Shown one piece after another: positions 1 to 9,682 of a DNA stretch of 64,000 bases. Positions within the stretch are counted from its first letter, which is position 1. Each line of letters begins with the position of its first letter. This DNA is from Monodelphis domestica (Eukaryota > Chordata > Mammalia > Didelphimorphia > Didelphidae): NCBI RefSeq assembly GCF_027887165.1, contig NC_077227.1:547801189-547865188 (forward strand), given 5' to 3'. A program made the position numbers and the translations under genes. Below the pieces are notes generated by a model. The model saw only the letters and a list, made by a program, of their open reading frames with translations. It was not told the DNA's origin and made no database searches.

Positions 1-37
1 TGCGTGTATATATATACATATATGCATGTATATACAT

Positions 38-183
38 TGAAATTGTCTGATTATATGTATGTCAAACATCTACTGTATAATTTTATTTACATATATAATT
101 GTATAGCTATATATAATATATGTGTGTATATATATGTATATAGATATATGTATATAATATAATAACCAAATAATCTTTCTGGG

Positions 184-243
<60 letters not shown>

Positions 244-401
244 TTATCTTTCCAAATAGCCCTTTTGGGCTATTTGAAAAAAGGGAGGAGGAATGTAACA
301 AGATCTCTCTGGGGCCATTATATGTGCGTGTGTGTGCATGCACATACATATATACATTATATATGGACATACATACACACATATAATCAGACAATTTCAA
401 A
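38..401. repeat. AT/TG-rich simple repeat flanked by short inverted arms
   Basis: A (TG)n run at about 197-241 sits in a TATA-rich stretch. A roughly 22-base arm at 39-60 reappears as its reverse complement at about 377-400 (core AAATTGTCTGATTATATGT on the plus strand of the left arm). The reading frames across the (TG)n run are low-complexity and not genes. Confidence 0.8.
250..310. repeat. Unclassified dispersed repeat, copy 1
   Basis: Shares the order TTCCAAA, AAGGG, GGAGG/GAGGG, ATGTAACA, TATCTCTCTGG/GATCTCTCTGG and GCC with 3065-3125. Copy 1 has an extra short palindromic insertion, AGCCCTTTTGGGCT. I do not recognise the family. Confidence 0.4.
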
Positions 402-424
402 CAGGTTTTAAAGACACAATATAA

Positions 425-900
425 TTCTACTAGTTTCTTCTTGCGACCTTGGGCAGATCACTTCCCCTCTCTGGGCCTCAATTTTATAAATTGAATATAT
501 ATATATATTAATATATATTTATATAATATCTATTTTATAAATTGAATATATAAAATGAAAGCAAATCACTTAACCTCTCTGAATCTCCATTGAGATTATT
601 CACCCATAAAATGTGGATTATGATAACACCTACTTAAAGAGTATTGTGGGGATGGGAGGTCCAAGGGTTAAATCTGACCTCAGACACTTCCTAGCTGTGT
701 GACCCTGGACAAATCACTTCACACCCACTGCCTAGCCCTTACCGCTCTTCTGCCTTGGAACAAACAGACAGTATTGATTTTAAAATAGAAGATAAAGATT
801 TTTTTAAAAGAGTTATTGTGAAACTTAAATGAGATAATGTATATAAAGTGCCTTCCAAATCTTAAGAGGACTATATAAATGTATTAGATGATTTCTAAGG
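425..900 (+). repeat. MIR-type SINE, split by a younger SINE
   Basis: Left part has CTCTGGGCCTCA and CACTTAACCTCTCTGAATCT followed by AAAATG-type text. The right part at 815-880 has AAATGAGATAATG, TAAAGTGCCTTCC and the usual MIR tail. A tRNA-derived SINE at about 648-807 interrupts it. Confidence 0.6.
648..807 (+). mobile_element. tRNA-derived marsupial SINE inserted in a MIR
   Basis: Shows the body shared by many copies here: CTCAGACACTTCCTAGCTGTG, TGACCCTGGACAAATCACTT, CCTAGCCCTTACC, CTCTTCTGCCTTGGAAC, then CAGTATTGATT. Flanked by an imperfect target duplication, AAAGAGTATTGTG on the left and AAAGAGTTATTGTG on the right. The 5' part is degraded. Confidence 0.75.
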
Positions 901-1365
901 TCTCTTTCTGATCTAGTATTATCAGGTCCAAAGTTCTTTTCTTATTACAATACTTTCTTCACTTTGGTAAGGATATTTCAGAGTGAAATAATCACTCTTT
1001 CTAATCAATTTTTTAAAATAAATTTTTTAAAGTCACAAAAAAAGTGAGTAGTAAATACTATTGTTCTTTTCCTACAGTACTTTGAAGGTCTGACCCATCA
1101 AGTTGCCTATCCCAAGTTCACTGAAAGTCTCAGAAAAGAAGTATTTTATTTTTTTTAAAAACTAGTTCTTCTGCTATAGTCAAAAAAGATTTCTGTCTTC
1201 AATTTTCATCAGTTCTACTCATGTCCAGCCATACCTCCTTCCCCTCTGCCATTATTTAGATTTGGATTACTACTCTTAGTACCTCACTGATGCTCGAAAT
1301 GTTAGCTGGGTGGTTTCCTCCTTCTAGGTATAAAAAGTATAAAATTTCAGAAACTTTCCTACCTT
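901..1365. other. AT-rich unassigned stretch
   Basis: No splice-site-bounded coding exon, RNA gene or recognised repeat was seen; short A/T runs only. Confidence 0.5.
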
Positions 1366-1369
1366 AGGC

Positions 1370-1690
1370 TTGCTGGGTGAAGAAGGGGCCCTCCTGACCA
1401 TTGCCTGCCTGCAGGGACACTGCACCAGAGAACCTCATCGCTGCTGTTTACAGAAGCCTGGCGGTCTTAAATTGGGAGCACTGGTGCCTTCTGCTTTCAG
1501 ACAGTTCAGCAAACCAGGCAGATCAGTTGCAAGTGTTATCTGTAAACAGCTTCCTGTTTGAAATAGATCAGCTGTCCAGCCTGGATAATAATTAGGAGGA
1601 AAAAGTGTGGGAAAGTTGAAAACATGATGTCAGGGTTCTCATTACAGCCATGTGGATGGCCCTGTTGGAGAATCCCTTTCTTAACCCTTT
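1370..1690. other. Repeat-free, GC-richer stretch; possible conserved non-coding element
   Basis: This stretch is visibly richer in G+C than its flanks and has no repeat signature. It carries potential binding words, including a forkhead-type TGTTTAC and its reverse GTAAACA, CAGCTG, and two ETS-type TTCCTG/AGGAA words. Short open frames exist on the plus strand but lack any recognisable protein. Regulatory function is an inference from composition only. Confidence 0.25.
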
Positions 1691-1750
1691 AGCAGTAACT
1701 GCAATCACAAAAATGCTCTAGCAGTTTAGAAAATCATAGATTAAGAGCTA

Positions 1751-2040
1751 AGGAAGGAAGGGAGGAAGGAAAGAAGGAAGGAAGGAAGGAAGGAAGGAAG
1801 GAAGGAAGGAAGGAAGGAAGGAAGGAAGGAAGGAAGGAAGGAAGGAAGGAAGGAAGGAAGGAAGGAAGGAAGGAAGGAAGGAAGGAAGGAAGGAAGGAAG
1901 GAAGGAAGGAAGGAAGAAGGAAGGGAGGGAGGGAGGAAGGAAGGGAGGGAGGGAGGGAGGAAGGAAGGGAGGGAGGGAGGGAGGAAGGAACGGAGGGAGG
2001 GAGGGAGGGAGGGAGGGAGGAAGGGAGGAAGCGAGGAAGC
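1751..2040. repeat. (GGAA)n / (GGGA)n microsatellite
   Basis: A long nearly pure GGAA array from about 1780 to 1914, followed by mixed GGGA/GGAA units to about 2035. The apparent proline/serine/leucine-rich frames on the minus strand are translations of this repeat and not genes. Confidence 0.97.
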
Positions 2041-2064
2041 ATGGCTTAAAAGAAGGGCCTCATA

Positions 2065-2220
2065 ATAGAAGATCATAGATTTAGAACTCTGAAGGACCTT
2101 AGAACTAACCCACTCTCTTTGTGAATGAAACAGATCTTGACCAATGTTACAAGTAGAATGTGTCAAAGGCAAGACTTAAACCCAGGCCCTACAAATCCAA
2201 ATCCAGAACTCTCTTCCCTG
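2065..2220. repeat. MIR-like ancient SINE (degenerate)
   Basis: Text such as ATAGATTTAGAACT, GGACCTTAGA, AGACTTAAACCCAGG and CCAAATCCAGAACTC matches a MIR-related element repeated at 4620, 20880, 23850, 33478, 56455 and 58060. Confidence 0.5.
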
Positions 2221-2394
2221 TACTGTATTGTCTGAGGATCAGTCTAGTGCAGTTTTTAAAAAGGTTCATCATCTGATTAGCTGCAGGATAATTCATTTGG
2301 GAGACAAGGCAATTCATAAAGGTACTTAAGGTCTTCAACCTACATTGCAGGATTGGAGAAGAGAGCTATACCAGAGAGAGTTGACAGTGGGAGG

Positions 2395-2525
2395 AGAGCA
2401 GGAAATGGAAGTCCTGATTTTGACTCTGATGTCAAACATTTCTTAATCATATGACAAGATATTTAACATCTTTCAATCTCAGTATACAAAAATGGGAATA
2501 ATAAAAGTATCTATTTCTCAGGGTT
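2395..2525 (+). repeat. MIR fragment
   Basis: Contains TTTGACTCTGATGTCAAAC, CTTTCAATCTCAGT and AAAATGGGAATAATAAAAGT, the MIR core and 3' region. Confidence 0.5.
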
Positions 2526-2526
2526 G

Positions 2527-2935
2527 TCAATCAGCCAGCCAAAAAGTATTTATTAAGTGCCTCCTGTGTGCCAAGGTCTGCCACTTAACCTCTGTCTCAG
2601 TTTTCTTATCTATAAAAAGGAGATAATAATCCTTGAGGAGCTCACAACCTAATGGGAAAGACAGCATGCAAACAATTATAAACAAACAGTCATATACAGG
2701 TTAAATAAGAAATAATCAACAGATAGAAGGCACTAGAATTAAAAACAGTTGGGAAAGGCTTCCTATAGAAGATGGGAATTAAGCTGGGACTTGAAGGAAG
2801 CCAGAGAAGTCAAGAGGTGGAGATAGTGCAGCATAAGGAAGAGCCAATGAAAATACCAAGGAAGTCAGTGTCATCAGACTGAAGAAAGGGTTAACCAAAC
2901 TGAGGCTGGCTAAGATGTAAGAGGAGTGCTAGCTT
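2527..2935 (-). repeat. L2 LINE 3' region, antisense
   Basis: The reverse complement reads as an L2 3' end. On the plus strand one sees TATTTATTAAGTGCCTCCTG with GTGTGCCAAGG, then AGCTCACAACCTAATGGG, GGGAAAGGCTTCCTATAGAAG and GCTGGGACTTGAAGGAAGCC. A short MIR-like piece (about 2581-2630) is interleaved. Further antisense L2 copies lie at 4826-6520, 30468-31085 and 62750-63650. Confidence 0.7.
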
Positions 2936-3870
2936 TTTTGAAGATCATGTCAAATAACATGTGTAAAATGTTTTGCAAATCTTAAAGCACTATATAAATA
3001 CTAGCTGTCATTATTCCAAAGAAACTTCCAGTAATTGAAATAATATAATCTTGAAAGCAATATTTTTCCAAAAGGGTTGTTTGGAGAAGGAGAGGGTGGA
3101 TGTAACAGTATCTCTCTGGAGCCTTGAGATCAACTAATCTTAGTTTTAAAATAATAGTTTTCTTATATGTAATGATGAAAGAAAGGCCATAAGGTACATA
3201 GGGGGAAAAAACTGAAGAACATGAAATTACAAAAAAGAAGATTGATAGAAATTTTAATCTTGGTTCCCATATTTGTGGTGCTAAATCATTTAATTCATTA
3301 GTCCAAGTCAACAAATATTTCTACATGTGCAAGGTTCATAAGAGCATGGCAAAATTATTTCATGAAAGTGAAGTACAAAGAAGTTAAAGACTTTGTATGC
3401 TTGAGAGCCAATACATTACAGGGCTTCTTATTCTGGGGACTGTGAGCCTGAGGTCTTAAAAATATTTTTACAACTGCATTTCAATATCATTTATTTCCTT
3501 TGTAATTTTATTTCATTTTATGCATTTAAAAAACATCATCCTGGAAGGAGACCATACATATCACATTAACAATTGGTACTCCAGAAAGAAAGAAAAGAAG
3601 TAAGCATGATACACTTTTAGGTTTAATCTGCATGATTAACATTTTCTCTCATCACTTTCTTAAGTCTGGACAATCAATGAAATAAGTCAAGCCCTAGTTT
3701 GTAGCATTTGCCAGTTTGGGGGGTATAAATTTCCACACTGATAAAACAATCAACTCTAGATAGCTTGGTTCCAACTAAGTCCACAACACAAAAAATGAAT
3801 CCCTGCATTAAATAAAGTTGGTAGGCGGTAGGGCACCAGGATATATGAAGTTTGTCTTGGAGACCCCTCA
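2936..3870. other. Mostly unassigned; MIR tail and second copy of a dispersed repeat
   Basis: A MIR-like tail (GTAAAATGTTTTGCAAATCTT) lies at 2961-3015, and 3065-3125 matches the repeat at 250-310. The open frame on the minus strand at 2982-3314 runs through this repeat text and resembles no protein known to me. The rest shows no gene. Confidence 0.45.
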
Positions 3871-4004
3871 ACCACTACATCTGGTGTCCGATTGTCAACA
3901 TGCTGCCACCAGGGTTTCCTGTTGTTAAGTAATAGAATAGGAACCTGAACCCAGGTTCCTCTGAAACCTCTGAATTGGGATCCCTAAAGCGTAAGGTAGT
4001 AGTA

Positions 4005-4615
4005 GTAGTAGTCTCTCGGTAACCGAGGATGACGATTGTCTTTGTGAGCTTTCATCTGTGATGTAGATGAGTGTGCACAAAGACACCTGTGCATGAAGGA
4101 GATTTAAGTGGAAAAGCCGATGCACAGAGACAGCCCCACTCTCTCGGCGTTGGAAGCCTGGGTCCAGTGGCACAAAAAGTCGTTACACCTGGAGACTTCC
4201 TCAGCTGCATTGGATGGCCGTGTTGTCCTTTGTGTTCCAACCCGCCCTAAGCACTCCACAGTGCTTTGCTGCGTCGCCCTCTCAGCCTTTGAACCTTCTT
4301 ATTGGTTTCTTCCGCCTCTTCCACCAAAGCAGTCTTCACATGCTGGGTGAGCAAAGCCCTGGTTCACCAGGGGTCGACGACCCAATGGCTACCCTCACAA
4401 GGTTTGACCGACCTGTCGAAGCCGTTGCCCGGGGTGTGGCTGCTGCCGCATGCTAGCAGCTACTGGGAGCCACAAGTGAGAGCTGGGGGTCAGGTGGGGG
4501 TCAGAGGCTGGAGAGCTGCCCTAGGAGGGCACGACAAGCCCTCCATACCAGAGATACCAGAGATACTACCCCTCCCTGAGCACCCCAAACACCCCCAGAG
4601 TAAGTAAGTAAGAGA
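4005..4615 (+). mobile_element. GC-rich RTE-type SINE (RTESINE-like)
   Basis: About 600 bases of sharply GC-richer, CpG-containing sequence in an AT-rich setting, ending in a short tandem tail (GTAA)n at about 4600-4612. RTE-mobilised SINEs typically end in such tails instead of poly(A). It begins after a (TAG)n run with TCTCTCGGTAACCGAGGATG. Several frames are open because stops are rare in GC-rich text; none resembles a protein. Family assignment is from memory of marsupial repeats and is tentative. Confidence 0.55.
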
Positions 4616-4800
4616 CTAAAATCAGAGGATTTTATTCCAGGAAGGGATCTCAGAGGTCATATTATATTTAGATCACCCATTTCATTTTACACATAAGAAA
4701 CATGAATTCCAAAGTGAGCCTTGCTCAAAGTCACAAGACTATATCATGGCAGGGAACCCATATAGGAGAGTATAATTCAGATAGGAAACTATTCAGCAAC
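4616..4800. repeat. MIR-like ancient SINE
   Basis: Contains AGGAAGGGATCTCAGAGGTC, CATTTCATTTTACACATAAG and TGCTCAAAGTCACAAGACT, the fossil SINE pattern that recurs at 20880 and 58060. Confidence 0.5.
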
Positions 4801-4825
4801 CAATTTCTATTCAACAATATGATTT

Positions 4826-6520
4826 CTTTGATCAGTCAATCAGCACTTATACCCACAGTGTATCCAGGCACTGTGCTGAAGATACAAAGTAAAACAAAAC
4901 CAATCCCAGCTCTCAAGAAGCTCTGAGTCTAATGAGTGAGACAATATGAAAGGAACTATGTACAAACAAGATAGAGACAAGATAATTTGAAGATAGCCTC
5001 TAAAAGAAGGCACCAGGAATAAGGAGGGTTGCAAAAGACTTCTTTTTTTTTCCCATTTGAATTAGTTTATTTAGTCAATTTAGAACATTATTCCTTGGTT
5101 ACAATAATCACATTATTTCCCTCCCTCCCCTCCACCCACTCTTCCAGCAGCCAACAGGCAATTTCATTGGGTATCACTTGTGTCCTTTATCAGAACCTAT
5201 TTCCAGGTTGTTTGCCCTAGGATGTTCATTTAGTCTACATCCCCAACCATATCCTTTTGATCCATGTATTCAAGCAGTTGTTTTCCTTAGGTGTTTTGAC
5301 TCCCACAGTGTTTCCTCTAGATGTGGATGGTGGTTTTTCTCATAGATTCCTCCAAGTTGTTCAGGGTCATTGCATTGCCACTAATGGAGAAGGCCATTAC
5401 ATTCGATAGACTCTGTGTACAAAGTTTTCCTGGTTCCGCTCCTCTCACTCTGCATCACTTCCTGGAGGTTGAGCACAATAGTATTCAATCACCAACATAT
5501 ACCACAGTTTATTCAGTCATTCTCCAATTGAAGGGCATCCCCTGATTTTCCAAATTTTTGCCATCACAAAGAGCGCAGCTATGAATATTCTTGTACAGGT
5601 CTTTTCTCCTATTATCTCTTTGGGGCACAAACCCAGCAGTGCAATGGCTGGGTCAAAGGGCAGACAGTCTTTTATCGCCCTTTGGGCATAGTTCCAAATT
5701 GCCTTCAAGAATGGTTGGATCAGTTCACAACTCCACCAGCAATGCATTAATGTCCCTACTTTGCCACATCCCCTCCAGCATTCATTACTTTCCTTTGCTA
5801 TTGTGTTAGCCAATCTGCTTGGTGTGAGGTGATACCTCAGAGTTGTTTTGATTTGCATTTCTCTGATTATAAGAGATTTAGAGCACTTCTTCATGTGCTT
5901 ATTAATAGTTTTGATTTCTTTAACTGAAAATTGCCTATTCATGTCCCTTGCCCATTTATCAGTTGGAGAATGGCTTGGTAAAGGCTTCTTGTAGAAGGTG
6001 AAATATTAACTGAGACTTGAAAGAACTTAGAAAAGTTAAGGGATAATGATGAGTAAGGAGAGGGTTCAAGAATGAGGGGTAAACAATGAAAACATTCACT
6101 CAGGAGATGTAGGAACTGCAAGGAGGCTTGTGTCACTAGATTGCAGAGTACATTTTAGGGGAATAAAGCATAAAAAAAGACTGGAATGATAGGAAGGAGC
6201 CAAGTTCTGAAGAACTCGAAAAGCCAAATCAAAGGGCTTCTTGATCCTAAGGGTAAATGAGTGGCATGGTCCAAGTTGCATTTTAGGAAAATCATTTAAA
6301 TAGCTGAGTGCTGGACAGATTGAAGTGGAAAGAGACTTGAGATAGGAAGATTAACCAACAGACTATTTCAATAATCCAGCATGAGGAGATGAAGACCTGC
6401 ACCAGAGTTGGGGCAGTGTCAAAGGAGAGAGAGGAGAGATGTGACAACAGGGAAAACTGATTAGATAAAGGAGGCAGGGAGGGGAAAGAGAGGAGTCAAG
6501 GAAGATACCTCAAGGATCAA
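4826..6520 (-). repeat. L2 LINE, antisense, split by an L1
   Basis: Plus-strand text includes CCAGGCACTGTGCTGAAGAT, CTCAAGAAGCTCTGAGTCTA, GACTTGAAAGAACTTAGAAA, CCAACAGACTATTTCAATAA and GACCTGCACCAGAG, which is the reverse complement of an L2 3' half including the end of its reverse-transcriptase ORF. The element is continuous across the L1 at 5045-5979, so the L1 came later. Confidence 0.7.
5045..5979 (-). mobile_element. 5'-truncated L1 LINE, antisense (ORF2 C-terminus and 3'UTR)
   Basis: The minus-strand open frame 5942-5517 encodes the C-terminal part of L1 ORF2p, with NKHMKKCSKSLIIREMQIKT, RYHLTPSRLA, CWRGCGKVGTLMHCWWSCE and IFIAALFVMAKIWKIRGCP. The poly(A) end appears as a T-run at 5042-5051. 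An 11-base target duplication with one mismatch, AAAGACTTCTT at 5034-5044 and AAAGGCTTCTT at 5980-5990, brackets it inside an L2. It is 5'-truncated, so incapable of transposition. Confidence 0.92.
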
Positions 6521-6534
6521 ATAGAAATATTTTT

Positions 6535-6660
6535 TGGTATTTAAAACTCTTCACAACCTGGTACTGTCCTATCTTACCTGACTTATTTCACAACACTCCC
6601 CACTCTCAAGGCATTCTTACTGCTCCTCACATAATAGGAGCCTAATAAATGTTTGTTGAT
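6535..6660 (+). repeat. L2 3' fragment, sense
   Basis: Contains AACTCTTCACAACCTGGTAC and a tail AATAAATGTTTGTTGATTAA characteristic of L2/MIR 3' ends. Confidence 0.55.
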
Positions 6661-6850
6661 TAAACAAAATCTATTAAGCAAAAACTACTTGCAAGATACA
6701 TAAGATGGGGGGAGGAGGGTAAATCATAATAAAAACTAGCATTTATAAAAATACTTTAAAATTTACAAAGCAAGATGGCACATGGCAGAATGTGAACTGG
6801 AAATTTTTCTATATCTACCTACAAGGGTAGAAGAGGCATATCTCCTATAT

Positions 6851-7357
6851 CAGTGATGGCAAACCTTTTAGAGATAGAGTGTCGGGCCCCACTCCCACCC
6901 CACCTCCCAGACTGAGTGCCATGTCTGCCCCTCCCCCAAGACTACATGCTGTGCCCCCCTCCTCACTGAGTGCTAGGTGTACCCTGCCCCTCATTTACCC
7001 TACACAGGAGAGGGAGGAAGTGCTCCTAATCAGCTGCTGTGCTGAGGGGTGGTGTAATGAGGATTGTCCTCAGTGAGTATAGAGAGAGGAGGGGAGTAGC
7101 TTGAGTGCTCCACTCACCTCCAGCTCTGCCACCTGTGAGCTACTACCTTACCCCCTGTGCCCTCCCACTGGGCTGCTGTGCAAAGGGGTGGGGGGGTGGG
7201 GAAAATGTCATCAGCCCAGGTGAAGAGGAGGCCTGGAGAAGCTACAACTGAGTCCCACTACCTTTCTAGTAATGAACCTGGTGGGGGGGAAGCAGCATAT
7301 CCACAGAGAGCACTGAGTGCCATCTTTGGCACCTATACCAAAGGTTTGCCATCACTG
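6851..7357. mobile_element. Non-autonomous hAT DNA transposon with 8-bp target duplication
   Basis: Terminal inverted repeats CAGTGATGGCAAACCTTTT at the left and AAAGGTTTGCCATCACTG at the right bound a 507-base element. It is flanked by an 8-bp target duplication, TCCTATAT (6843-6850) and TCTTATAT (7358-7365), one mismatch, as expected for hAT. The interior has no transposase. A related, longer copy ends at 46241. Confidence 0.9.
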
Positions 7358-7727
7358 TCTTATATCATGGTAGCCATATTAAATGCAAGGAATCAAGGTG
7401 AGATATTCTGGAGAAAAATCCATAAGGACTGGTGAGCTGTTGGGTTTGTAGAAGATAAGGAGCAAAAAGAAACTAAAATAACTCCTATTTGAAGACTTGG
7501 TTACTAGAAGTCTGATGGAACTATTATTTTAGCTCCTTGTTCTCCCAGGAGGACAATGGGTGAAAATAGATTAATTAAATAAACAAATCTTCTTTAAGGT
7601 ATTTACCAGTTAAAGAGTTTTTCTTCCCTAAGTCACACAATGCTTTTGATTAATTACAATACATTTCCCTCCCCCCCAAAAAAATCCTAGATTAAAGGTA
7701 GTGGTGGAAATTTAGCAATCTAGGTTC
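7358..7727. other. Unassigned stretch
   Basis: No gene or recognised repeat; includes a short C-run and A-run near 7668-7684. Confidence 0.5.
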
Positions 7728-7917
7728 TTTTTTTTTTCTTTTTTAACTCTTACTTTCCATCTTAGAAACAATACTTTGTATTGGTTCTAAGGCAGAAAAG
7801 TGGTACTTGTGACTTACTCAGGGCCACACAGCTCAGCAGTGTGGTGAGGCCAAATTTGAACCTAGGACTTCCCTTCTCCAGGCCTAGCTCACCATCCACT
7901 GAGCCACCTAGCTGCTC
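7728..7917 (-). mobile_element. tRNA-derived marsupial SINE, antisense
   Basis: Plus strand shows the poly(A) end as a T-run, then TTGTATTGGTTCTAAGGCAG, AGGGCCACACAGCTCAGCAG, TTTGAACCTAGGACTTCCC and CCACTGAGCCACCTAGCTGC. The last part is the reverse complement of the tRNA-like head GCAGCTAGGTGGCTCAGTGG. Confidence 0.88.
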
Positions 7918-8119
7918 CTTGATTTCTTCTTGTTGAGAAAAAATACTGTACTTTGTGGAGGGTGACTATCTCTGTTCTCTACAAATAGTCTCCCAAAAGT
8001 TGTCTTTAGATGGGGAAAGGCTCAGTCCTATAGACTCTACCCACAAAATAATGCTGTCATACCTACATTCTACTCTGGATAACCAGAGAAACCCCAACAG
8101 AAGAAACTTTTATCCAACC

Positions 8120-8235
8120 TTGGTTTTAAGGAGGCAGCATAATGTCATGGGACAAGCACTTGACTTGGAGTCAGAAAATGCGGGTTCCAGTCCTGGCTCT
8201 GTCACTCAGTACCAGTGTAACCTTGGGCAAGATGA
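8120..8235 (+). repeat. MIR SINE fragment
   Basis: Contains GACTTGGAGTCAGAAAATG, GGTTCCAGTCCTGGCTCTG and TAACCTTGGGCAAG, the MIR core. Confidence 0.7.
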
Positions 8236-8934
8236 ATAGGTTGAGCTAATTTGTGTCTTCCCATTCCTTTTGCCTGTTCCTGTCTCTTCAAAGTCATGAC
8301 CTTTTATTTCCCCATCTGGTCCTGTCTGTCCTAAAGACTTAACCCAGCCATTAGTGATAAAAGCAGATACATTCATAATAAATGCTATATTGCCTAGTGC
8401 TGAATCAGCTATAAAGGTAGCTTCCATCTTAGCTTAAAAGATACGTTTGGGCCATCCTTGTAGATAAATATAGAAAAATTACCAGCCCACATTCCGCAAA
8501 TGAAAAAGTATAGATATATTCGTCTTTATTTTTCCCTTTTCTTTTTCTCTCTCTTTCTTTCTCTTTACTTGCAAAGATCCATTCCTGAAAACATCAGTGG
8601 CACTGCCACAGTTAACAGTTGGAACAGCTTTTTCCCTCCTGACCCCTGACGTGTTCAGTTTAACATCTTAGCCTCTTCCAGTGAGGTCAGGCTAAAACCT
8701 GGAAGATATCCCAACTATTATTTACTTTTTGCAGAGATAGACGAGAAACTTGGGTACCAAGAGCCAAATTCACACACTAAGTTTGTCACTCTATGGGAAT
8801 TTTCACATTCACAGACTTAGGCATGTAACTTTGTGACACTCTGCCTGGGAGTGAAAATAACCATCTCCTGCTTGCCTCACTCTCACCAGGTAAGATGACC
8901 ACCTTTTTTTAACCATTCTTTCTCAACAAAGAAG
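8236..8934. other. Unassigned, no gene seen
   Basis: Contains a pyrimidine-rich run at 8524-8568. No exon with plausible splice signals and no repeat I recognise. Confidence 0.45.
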
Positions 8935-9165
8935 TAACAATGATAATAGAAGTAACAATTCACACGTTTACTCAGCACTTTAAGGGTGACAAAAAAATTT
9001 TTTTTCTTGCAACAGACCTGTGAAGTATGCACTGAATTCATTATTCCAGCTTTGTAGATGAAGAAACTGAAGTTAAGACAGATGAAGAGACTGACCTGAG
9101 GTGACACTGCTAGAAATTGAAGGAACCAGGAGTCAAATCTATTTTCTGTTCCCAAGTCTAGTGGT
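8935..9165 (-). repeat. MIR fragment, antisense
   Basis: Contains TTTACTCAGCACTTTAAGGG, TTGTAGATGAAGAAACTGAAG and GAACCAGGAGTCAAATCT, the reverse complement of MIR. The minus-strand open frame here is not a gene. Confidence 0.6.
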
Positions 9166-9353
9166 CCTTCTGCGAAGTTAAAGACACTGACAAGGAATTT
9201 AGTTCACCCCTTTCTTTAGCACAATTGTCAATGGATATGTCCCCTTTCAGACTCCAAATCAATCCATAATTTTATAATACTGCAATGTGTTAAACATAAA
9301 GTATATCATCCCACCACCTTTTGTTGCCCAAACAAAATCAATATCATGATGAT

Positions 9354-9666
9354 TGTAAAAATGGAAATTTGAACCCTGGACTTCAATCCCCAGAAGTCCT
9401 TGGCAGTTCCCAGAATCCCACCTGAGCCGAGAACAGAAATTGTATTTAAGCTGACTCTCTGCCTACCTCTCTCTCCCTACTTCTGCTTCTTAGCACACTC
9501 GGCTCTCTACCAGGCAGGCAAGATGTAGAGTGAATGGTTGTGAATGGGCTCTCTGGGCCTAGACACGTGCTTTCTATATTTGTATTATTTTCTTTATTTC
9601 TTAATCTTTAATAAACCTCTAAAAATATAATACATTTAGCAGAGAAACCAAATTTTTAATCTTACA
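9354..9666 (+). mobile_element. Solo LTR, 313 bp, 4-bp target duplication
   Basis: Starts TGTAAAAATGG and ends CTTACA. It is flanked by TGAT on both sides (9350-9353 and 9667-9670), the 4-bp duplication typical of class I (gammaretrovirus-like) elements. An AATAAA signal lies at 9610-9615 on the plus strand, which sets the orientation. No internal sequence adjoins it, so it is a solo fossil. Confidence 0.8.
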
Positions 9667-9682
9667 TGATTAAAAAAAATAG

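Noticed and set aside
1734-2172. Long minus-strand frames rich in Leu-Pro-Ser
   Set aside because: They are translations of the GGAA/GGGA microsatellite.
2982-3314. 110-residue minus-strand frame
   Set aside because: Covers a MIR tail and a dispersed repeat; hydrophobic composition reflects T-rich text.
4108-4607. Overlapping plus-strand open frames of about 80-100 residues
   Set aside because: They lie in a GC-rich SINE; stops are rare by composition and no domain is visible.
7157-7435. 92-residue plus-strand frame
   Set aside because: It runs through the right end of the hAT element; no transposase or other domain.
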